Shown here: one piece after another, positions 56,901-64,000 of the stretch
Position numbering within the stretch: position 1 is the stretch's first letter
Layout: every line of letters begins with the position of its first letter
NCBI GenBank assembly: GCA_022702705.1
Contig: CM040428.1
Location: 54,925,198 to 54,989,197, forward strand
DNA from: Papilionanthe hookeriana x Papilionanthe teres
Lineage: Eukaryota; Streptophyta; Magnoliopsida; Asparagales; Orchidaceae
Length of the DNA: 64,000 nt
Direction: 5' to 3'
The notes under the pieces: generated by a model
The model's input: the letters and a program-made list of their open reading frames with translations, nothing else
What the model was told of the DNA's origin: nothing
Database searches by the model: none
Program-made: the position numbers and the translations under genes

Positions 56901-59900
56901 TTTTATTTTAAGTAGTTTGTGGCGATTGAATTGACATAAGTACTTTCGCCGTGTTAGTTTAAGATTGTGATTTAAAAACTAATTAATTTTAAAATAAGAA
57001 AGCGATATTTAAGTGCTTATGTTTAGTTTTTTGTTTACATATTTCAAATAGACCACATAATAAAATTCATTTACTTATAATAATCTTCACATATAATAAT
57101 AACCCACAGTTTTGATCCCTTTTAAAGCCAATGAGACATTATTTCACACTCATTAGCAAGTTGTCAAATTTCTCATAAATTTTATACCACTCAAAGTTAT
57201 ATTATTTATTTTCTTTCTATTTGAAATGACTTAAATGTTGATTAAAGTGATTGTTTTATATTTATGTTCATAAATTATATTTTTTTTCTTTTATTTATGT
57301 CTTTTGAAAGGAACGTTCGAATGATCTCAATTTAGTCAATTTTAAAAAGTTAGGTAGACTCGCAACATCTCCTTCGTATAAAAGAGAAGTTATTATATTC
57401 AGATGTGTTTGTGTTCGAATTAGTGCAGATTGTAGTATTTTAAGTGTTATTTGTATTATTGTGGCGGTGTTATAATAAAATAATATCATAATACTAGCTA
57501 AAACATCTAAAATACTACCAATCGTACCTACGAGATTCAAGTATAATATTTTTCTCGTATAAAAGGCAGCAATGAGAGCCATGGGCCTGTCATGTGACAA
57601 TGTGGGCATAAAAAAATTCAAACCTGTCTGTAAATAAAATGTGCATGAGCCTGTGGGTGCATTTTGTGTGGCTTAAAAGCCACAGTGAGGTGAGGAAACA
57701 TTGGCTTATATCGTTTGGAGATTGCGGTTGTAATGCATTTTGGGCGTGTTTGGCCCGTGATTATTCGTGTATTATTTCGGTTTTTATCCCCTTCATCTCT
57801 TTGTGCTCCTGTATCCTATTCTTGCGTGCCCTGCCCGCACCCTCTCCTCCCCCCCCCCTGTGGCTCTGATGGCTGGGGATCTACCCAGTTCCTTTCTGGA
57901 TGCGGTGGTTGTCATGGTGAGGCTGCCTTTAATCTTTCCTCTTCTTCAAGTTTTCCCTATGTGGCTTTATTGGCTAGGGTTGGTTGGTTCTGATGGTTGT
58001 TGCAGTGAGTTATCTTTCTTCTCTTCTCCCTCTGTCCTTTATTTTTCAACTCTGTTTCGATCTTGTGCTTTTGATTGCCCCAAGGTATTCTTTACATATG
58101 ACATTTTGATTTTGCAATTTTTTGTGTTTCTCTATACTCGGTGATGTCTTATTTTCTCAGTGCTTGATATTCGGTTGATGGATTGAAGAAAGACCATGTT
58201 GTAATGTTGATTTTGCAATTTTGTTATGCGAAAATTATGGTGTTGTGATTTGCTGGGTTTGTGGAAATTTTGTTGTAAATTATGTGAAAATTGGATGAAG
58301 GTTTTGATTTGCTTGGCATGTAGAAATTGGTGGAAGGCTGTGATTTTGTTGCCACGATGGCATGTGATTTGCTTGTTTTTTACCTGATTCCCTGTGCTGT
58401 GATTGTTAGCAAGTGGAAATTAAGGCGTTGTTGGTGATAACAAAATATGGTGCTCTGTTCTCTATTTGGCGATGCCATGCTCTAGTTGTTGGTGGTGCTT
58501 GGTGTTCCATATTGTTTTTGCTCTCTTTAATATCACATTCTTGACTTTGGGAGGGCTAGCATTATCACTTAAGATAGGAAACATATGTTCAACAAGTGAC
58601 ACTCCTCCTTATGAGGTGTCATTGAACGAAAATTTGGAGTTTAAAAGAAGAAGTGGGTAATACTGCGTGATATGTCAACATATTCGTTCCCCAAACAAGT
58701 GGAGAGTGTGGTTGTCATGATGACTCTTCACAATTATATTCGACAGCATCATTCGCTCAACAACATTGACTTCAATAGAGTTGATGAAAATCATTCGCAC
58801 GTCCTTATTGAAGCATGTGAATATCACATTCGACAATCTTTATCACATCCCAAAATTGATTTGCCTGAGACTTGCACTCAAGATGGGGAAGGTGCAAGCG
58901 AGGTGATAGAGTTGATGAAACAAATTACATATGCTATAGTTGGAGGCTGAATGGAGGTAACTTCTGTTTTTTGTTGCTACTTTATTTGTAATGTGTTGTG
59001 AAAATATTTTTTTATTTTTTGTATCAATATTTTATGCAAGACATATTTATTTGGAATCTTAAATTTATTTATATTTCTTATACAAGTATTCATTCCCGCT
59101 TAGATGACCCATAAGACAACTGTGGATAAATTATATATTCTAAATAATGCATATGTTTATCTTTTTTTTTTTTTGAAGTCTACGATGAGACTTTTGACCT
59201 TAAAAGTTTATCTGGATGACCTATATGTCGCAGTTGGTTCTTATCACATTTAAAATCCCAATGAAGGCAACTAAGTTTCTCTTTATTTTCAATGCCATGA
59301 CTTTTGAGGTTCTTCTGGATAGTCTTTTTTTGGTGATGCATATGTGACACACACGAACTCAATATTACGTGGTTTAAAGGCAACCGAAAACCCTTTCTTC
59401 TATAAGATCTAGTATCTTCCTGTAGTGACATATTTGTTGGTTTATATACTGTGTTTTTTGAAACCTCACAATTGCATAAAACTTTAATTGACAACTTATA
59501 TTATTTATTTTCACAAATGTTGAATCAAAATGTCGGCGATTCATAGTTTTAAGCCATCATGAAAGATGAGTTCACAGAGTTCTGGTACCTCTAGAACAAT
59601 GTACTGCTATTGCGAACTACAATGTTACCTATTTACTTATCGACAACCACATATTACAAGAAGTTTTACAGGTGTCCAAGGAAAAAAAAAACAAAAAATT
59701 GTTACCTTTTTAGGTGGGCGAATGAGTTGGAGGATTCCACCACCGAGAGTGATCGGGCGTGGAGAGTTTCTGGTACTTCTGTAAGCATCGTACTATCGTC
59801 GCCGACTACAACGTTCCTCGCTTACTTCATGACATACCATATAATTATAAGAGATAGTTTTATAGGTGTCTAATAAGAAGAACTGTGAGTTCTTTAGATG

Positions 59901-62900
59901 GAGGGATGAACGAATGAGTTGGAGGATTCTACCACAGAGAGTGATTGGGTCAGAGTGTTTCCTTGGAGTATGATTTATCTCTTGACATACATAAATTGCG
60001 TTTTAAAAATAATATTATTATATTATTAAATATTATTTTAATATATTTTTGAGAATCCGGCGGGCTTGGGTTATGTTTCCGTCGGAGAACAGGAGAGGCA
60101 AAGAGGATGAAGGAGATCCGGGAGAAAAATCGCGGTCTGGTTGCGCGAGGCCAAAGGACCGACGGCGGTTTGGGCTGCTGCCTGACGGCCGCAAGTGAGA
60201 GGAACGACCGAGAAGAACTGAAGCGGGGACCTTTTCCGAACGACGAAGGAGAGGGATGCGAATGGTTTCGTCAGGTTTTTTGCGGGAATGGGGGCTTGGA
60301 TTTCGGTTCCTGTACGTGAAAACGAGTGGGAGCGGGTGCAGTGATCGACATCCTTGGGCGGGAGCACGTATCAGGTAGGGTTTTAGTTTATTTTAAATTT
60401 CAGTTTCCAACATTCACAGAGGTCTATACCCATCCATGAACTAATCTAGTAACCTTGCTTTGCGCTCTGTTAAATCTATTCAAGCTTTTTTACATTGCCA
60501 ACTGGGTCACCTGGGTTTAGCCATTCTCTCATAAAGTACAAATTACACTTTAGGAATATGCGTTCTGGTTTCTTCGTCACAATGTTGCTCTCACCGTCTT
60601 ACCAAAAGCTATAGATTTCCACTCTTTGATTCCACTCATGGCAATTGCATTCTATTTCATTTACATCCCATCGATGTATGGTGTGGTGTCATTCCCGCAA
60701 ACCTTCCACTTATGCATGTAAATACTATGGTTTATTTCTTGATGATTTCTTACACTTTTGTTGGGTGTATCTTACGACTCTTTAAGTCTATAATGCTTTC
60801 TAAATTTATCCCATTTAAAAATATGGTAGAGCATCAATAAAAATTCCATATCAAAACCCTCTAATTGAATGTAGGTCGAGAATATCTCATCTTTAATTTT
60901 CAAAATCTCCTCTCCTAGATGGGCATAGTTCACCAATACAACTGCTTATTGTAATGAACACATCTTCTATGCCTCTAACCTTTATAATTCATAAACTTAT
61001 AGTAGCTCCTCAACCTAGTTCCACTGTTGCAACTCATCCTATGGCCACACACTCAAAATCAATTACCTCAAGTCCAAATAAAATTTTACCCTACTTCATA
61101 ATACCAACCCTTCTGAGTTGGCTTGTTCTTTTGTAGTAGCCAAGGACAAAAAAATGGTGATGTCATGTCTACTAAATTTCAGGCACTGCGATCCCAAGGT
61201 GCCTAGAGACTTTTATTCCATCTCCTATCTTGAATCTCATAGGCTGCAAATGGACCTACAGGATGAAGTGCGATTTAGATGGCACCATTGCTTGACGTGA
61301 AGTTCTCCTTAATACTCAAGGTTTTAAACATGAACACAACAATAATTATATCAAATGATCAGCCTAATGGCCAAAAATGCTGGCTATCTAAATTCCACTA
61401 ACCGCAGTTCCTACTTGCAATTGGCCTTTCCTTCAACTTGATATGTTTAATGCCTTCCTACTCGTTAACCTCACTGAATGTTTACATTAAACTTCTCAAA
61501 GTATTTATTGATATAGATCATGATTGCATTTCCAAATGGGCTCTTTATAGACTTCAACAAGAACCTAGCGTCCTAGCCGGTGGTTTTCCACTCTCCATGG
61601 ACATATGTAGTGTCTCTGTTCTGTCCTAACATTGTTGATCTGTCACTGTTGTTATATATTATCACAATGATATTATCCCTTACATCTTGATCTATGCGGA
61701 TGATATCATCCTCACCAGCAATACTTACAGGCCATGATTGAGCTCCTACAATACATTCAAAATACCCTTCATATAAAAAAATCTTGGACCTCCATCCTAC
61801 TTTCTCATTCTCCTAGTGCAACTGACATCATGTGGATTGCTCCTAAATCAGTCCCAATATATAATCATCATATTTGACCAAGTTGGCATTTGAAACTGCA
61901 AACTACTATAAATATTTCATCAAAACTATCCTCTAATCCTGATATGCTCTTTGAGCTTTCCTAGCCCGAGCTCTACTGCCACCTAGCTAGCTCTCTCTCA
62001 TATCTATCATTCACTCACTTTGACCTTGCCAATGCAGCAAATTGTGTGTTAGCACATGCATAAGCCTGTAAATCAACACTCTAACTTCCTTAAATGAGCG
62101 CCATGATACATTAAAAGCACTTGCCTCTATATCTTTCCAATCCAATGCAATAACCTCAGATTTATTACATGCTCAAATTCTGACTGGGATGGTGGTCACC
62201 TAAACCCCACGGTCTATTGTGACTTTCTTGGTCAAACTTAAGATCATTGTGCATAAAGCAATAGTCAACCACTCAATTGAGGTAGAATATCATGCTTTTG
62301 CCATCGCTGTCACTGATATCATCTTGCTCCGGAGACTTCTTCACGAGTTCGTAGTCCCTCTCTCCACCATTAAAGTCAACTAAAAGGTCACAGTTCTCCA
62401 CTTAAAACAGACTTTGCTATTGTAGCATTATAGTACTAATATACTTGTATAAATACAAGGCCATGTAATCCCACTGTTTCAAACAATGAATTATGGGTTC
62501 TCTACGCCTCTTACACACTTAACCTGTATTCCATTTACTAACTTATTATCAATAGCTTTTTCTCATATCACTTAAAGTCTTTTACTATTTTTCATCATGA
62601 GCATTTACATACATACCACCCAATTCTTATCAATATACATATCTAACACCTAAATTTTACCTTTTACATTTATTCCGCCGAAATCTTTGATATCACATAA
62701 AAAAATATCATAATTTTAACTTTTAAAAGGTGAAATACACCTTTTCATTCATAGGCAAAGTGGCATGTAGGTAACAAATTAAGTTTATGTTAGATATGTA
62801 GGTACATAGGAATTGAGTGGTATTATGTAAATCTTTTTTTTCATTGTTATGTATGCACTTGTATTTTCAGGGGAAAGTCTCATTTGTTTCAACAAATGGA

Positions 62901-63064
62901 TTGCATCAGTTGCACATCTTCATATTCTTCCTGGCAATATTTCATGTTGTATGCAGCGCTCTAACAATGGCTCTGGGAAGATTGAAGGTAATACTATTTT
63001 CCATGTTTTCAGTTTGATGTTGAATTTCTCTTTTGAACGTCCAAAGATAAATCAAATTGCTTAC

Positions 63065-63101
<37 letters not shown>

Positions 63102-63201
63102 TGTGTGGTTATGGTTTGATGGGGTAGTTATTTCATGCAGATTCGTCGATGGAAGCAATGGGAAAATGAGACTCGAACCCTTAACTATGAGTTCTCTCAT
63201 G
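53918..63201 (+). CDS. MLO: MLO-family seven-transmembrane protein, exons 1-5 (gene continues past the right edge)
   Basis: MLO proteins are plant plasma-membrane proteins with seven helices and a calmodulin-binding tail; some members modulate powdery-mildew susceptibility, others pollen, root or synergid signalling. Exons: 53918-54046, 54205-54262, 54921-55144, 62871-62987, 63141-63201, with GT-AG junctions in phase (196 codons + 1 nt). A start MAGGGGGG leads to NATPTWAVAAVSAVIILISF (helix 1). Next come HKNALYDALEKIKS, ELMVLGFISLLLTFGQSYIA (helix 2), an extracellular loop with MLPC, and RRSLAES. Exon 4 gives HQLHIFIFFLAIFHVVCS (helix 3) and exon 5 IRRWKQWENET. The motif set looks closest to the MLO5/7/8/9/10-type clade, but this is not certain. 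Intron 3 is 7.7 kb and full of transposons. No break is seen. Confidence 0.9.
54071..54154. repeat. foldback sequence in MLO intron 1
   Basis: AATATTATATGCGGTCTGTC and, inverted, CAGCCGCCGCACATAATATT enclose CGTCCAGACAACGGTCTGGA, itself a hairpin. A small hairpin element, GC-rich against its surroundings. Confidence 0.6.
54463..54686. mobile_element. Tourist-like MITE in MLO intron 2 (right end lost)
   Basis: GAGCCCGTTTGGGACAGTTT start, then ACTGCGTTTTCAAAACGCTG and GGTGACAGCTTTCTGGC as in the 49.5-kb copy. The right end runs directly into an FB1 element. Confidence 0.65.
54690..54905. mobile_element. FB1 MITE in MLO intron 2, ending ~15 bp before exon 3
   Basis: TTACATTCACGACACACTAT, AAATACACATTTTCATGCAT, GAAGTGTGAGGAGTGTAAAT and GTTGTGTGTCTTTTGTAA. 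It reaches the polypyrimidine region of the exon 3 acceptor (54920). Confidence 0.6.
55145..57300. other. MLO intron 3, first part: unassigned
   Basis: Mostly unrecognised. A 72-codon plus-strand frame at 55691 (MFGCISFPTLGDATTLHSQS...) faintly resembles the FGC...FLGY region after the copia integrase core, but without other support. Confidence 0.3.
57301..58671. other. MLO intron 3, middle part: unassigned
   Basis: Contains a small inverted repeat (ATTGTAGTATTTTAAGTGTT at 57430 against AACATCTAAAATACTACCAA at 57502) and a T/C-rich stretch at 57740-58100. GGGCGTGTTTGGCCCGTG at 57738 could be a Harbinger-type end belonging to the transposase remnant that follows. No gene. Confidence 0.3.
58672..58950 (+). 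pseudogene. PIF/Harbinger transposase, C-terminal fragment
   Basis: The 92-codon frame (MSTYSFPKQVESVVVMMTLH, then NYIRQHH and a DENH segment) matches the end of the plant PIF/HARBI1-type DDE transposase, where a KQ...V....LHNFIR motif follows the last catalytic residue. The N-terminal catalytic part is missing. It probably supplied, or is related to the source of, the Tourist-like MITEs nearby, though that is inference. Confidence 0.7.
58951..59565. other. MLO intron 3: unassigned
   Basis: A minus-strand frame of 104 codons (59180-59494) has histidines and cysteines (SSCVSHMHHQKK, HIGHPDKLL) but no recognisable zinc-finger spacing. Probably part of the same transposon remnant. Confidence 0.3.
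59566..59960 (+). pseudogene. two degenerate GRF-type zinc fingers
   Basis: GRF fingers bind nucleic acid and are common in plant transposon proteins. Copy 1 reads SSGTSRTMYCYCEL (C-x-C), then after one frameshift RSFYRCP.KKTKNCYLFRW, matching the C-x-C ... F..CP ... C.FF.W layout. Copy 2 (about 59767-59960) repeats the DNA with worse damage, including the ANELED-coding GAATGAGTTGGAGGATTC that is present in both. Confidence 0.55.
60071..60475. other. GC-rich unassigned block
   Basis: Richer in G+C than its flanks (60100-60370) with a 70-codon plus frame and a 98-codon minus frame. No family recognised. Confidence 0.3.
60480..62400 (+). pseudogene. pol: Ty1/copia pol relic: integrase, reverse transcriptase, RNase H
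   Basis: Read across many frameshifts and stops, the domain order is that of copia pol. Integrase lies at 60480-60960 (HLHPIDVWCGV and FIPFKNMVEHQ-like pieces). A linker HPMATHSK follows near 61042. Reverse transcriptase begins IGCKWTYRMKCDLDGTIA at 61239 and has KWALYRLQQEP, then IPYILIYADDIILTSN with the active-site YADD at 61693-61704. RNase H has TVYCDFLGQ and VEYHAFAIAVTDIILLRRLL near 62280. No LTRs were identified, so this is an old, dead insertion in MLO intron 3. Confidence 0.85.
62597..62838. mobile_element. FB1 MITE, full length (~240 bp), 30 bp before MLO exon 4
   Basis: Left arm GCATTTACATACATACCACC with ACATATCTAACACCTAAA; core GGTGAAATACACCTTTTCAT; right arm TTTATGTTAGATATGTAGGT and GGAATTGAGTGGTATTATGT. 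One of the best-preserved copies. Confidence 0.75.
63064..63101. repeat. (TTA)n microsatellite in MLO intron 4
   Basis: About 12 TAT/TTA units. Confidence 0.95.
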
Positions 63202-63677
63202 GTACATTTTCATAATAAACAAAATAAATCTCGCGAGTCCAAGATTTATGTTATGTTGTTAATAAAACCCGGTTACCAATTTTGCTAATAAAATGATGAT
63301 TTTTGGTGGATTTAGGAGTTCCCAATCTCCATTAATTATTATTGAGTTTTATATATGGTCTTACTTTATGTTGCATGGCTTTTTGCACAAGTTTTAACCA
63401 GGTTACCTTCCTAATAAACGCGCTCGTAAATTATGTCTATTTCTATTATTGGCATATCTTGCCTTGTTTTGTATACTTTTTAAGCCATCTAAATATGTTT
63501 TTCACTATATTATTCTTTTACCTAATCCTCCGACTAATATAATATCTTTCTTAGTTTTATTGTACACCTATCTTAAAATTAATGTTTCTGCCAAGCTACT
63601 TGGCTATTAATGACTTATTTATTGTCCAACAGTTAGATCCATACATAATAACCGTCTACCTATCTTTATTTATTGTA
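63202..63677. other. MLO intron 5, start
   Basis: No MLO exon 6 could be found before the right edge. Confidence 0.4.
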
Positions 63678-63885
63678 GGGGCATTTACATACCACCTATT
63701 CTTATGTATTTATTTATACCACCCAAATCTTTTATATCACATAAAAAATATCACCATTTTAATTTTCAGAAGTCAAAATACACCTTTTCACGCAGAGGTA
63801 AGGTGACATATATGTAAAAATTAAATTTTGGATGTTAGATATGTAAATACATAGGAATTGAGTGTCATGTATGTAAATTTTCCTT
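63678..63885. mobile_element. FB1 MITE, full length (~208 bp), in MLO intron 5
   Basis: Left GGGGCATTTACATACCACCT; core AGTCAAAATACACCTTTTCA; right TTTTGGATGTTAGATATGTA, AATACATAGGAATTGAGTG and TCATGTATGTAAATTTTCC. Confidence 0.75.
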
Positions 63886-64000
63886 ATTTTTAATATTTTC
63901 TAATCATGTAGGTTTTTCTAATTACCACTGCTTAACTTTTAATTCGCCTCTGACCATCAAATGAAATGTTAATAGACCGTCTTCCTCTTTTTGAAACAAG

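Noticed and set aside
59180..59494. Possible C2H2 zinc-finger protein on the minus strand
   Set aside because: Cysteine and histidine spacing does not fit a finger, and there is no supporting domain nearby on that strand.
63160..63185. tRNA B-box-like GACTCGAACCC
   Set aside because: It lies inside MLO exon 5 in the correct coding frame (ENETRTL) and has no A-box partner.

Overview
This is a stretch of plant nuclear DNA, most likely from a flowering plant and probably a eudicot. It has GT-AG introns, AT-rich intergenic DNA, plant-specific gene families (PILS, ObgM, XTH, MLO) and a very heavy load of plant-type transposable elements. No operons, organelle gene clusters or viral genomes are visible.

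Layout. (1) 1-8.2 kb: the 5' part of a minus-strand Ty3/gypsy element of the Tat/Ogre type (broken gag, an extra ORF upstream of gag, tRNA-Arg-type primer site) followed by a long LTR-like region with minisatellites. (2) 8.2-16.8 kb: an iMet-type primer site, a degenerate 0.7-0.8 kb triplication, a complete but dead RTE-clade LINE bounded by a perfect 17-bp target duplication, and a hAT-type MITE. (3) 16.84-17.04 kb: an isolated last exon of an RRP44/DIS3-like exosome nuclease gene. (4) 17-27.6 kb: nested MITEs, LTR remnants, AT microsatellites and a segmental duplication that carries a decayed copy of the last PILS exon. (5) 27.6-31.5 kb: a complete minus-strand PILS auxin-transport gene; I resolved ten coding exons giving 427 residues. 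(6) 31.5-38 kb: intergenic, with a SINE, foldback elements and an L1 reverse-transcriptase relic. (7) 38.15 kb: exon 1 of an XTH gene, cut off just after its splice donor. (8) 39.6-43.3 kb: a complete minus-strand Obg GTPase gene (ObgM-like, five exons, 523 residues). Its largest intron holds a 5'-inverted LINE insertion with an 18-bp target duplication. (9) 43.6-53.7 kb: gene-free DNA with hAT, Tourist-like and foldback elements. (10) 53.9 kb to the right edge: the first five exons of an MLO-family gene, with a 7.7-kb third intron containing Ty1/copia, PIF/Harbinger and GRF-zinc-finger relics.

The intact or near-intact genes are functionally unrelated: an ER auxin carrier (PILS), a mitochondrial-type ribosome-assembly GTPase (Obg) and a seven-transmembrane MLO protein. 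The unifying theme is transposition. One short palindromic element (called FB1 here, about 210-280 bp, arms near GGAAATTTACATACATACCAC) occurs at about 25 places. It lies in introns of all three genes and directly upstream of the PILS and MLO promoters. I could not assign FB1 confidently to a superfamily, and it is the best candidate here for an undescribed element. A second foldback family (FB2) has clustered AATAACAC/GTGTTATT motifs, and a hAT-type MITE family has 8-bp target duplications.

Limits: all alignments were done by eye. Exon boundaries come from reading frame, splice sites and family resemblance, without transcripts. TE boundaries are approximate unless a target-site duplication is stated.
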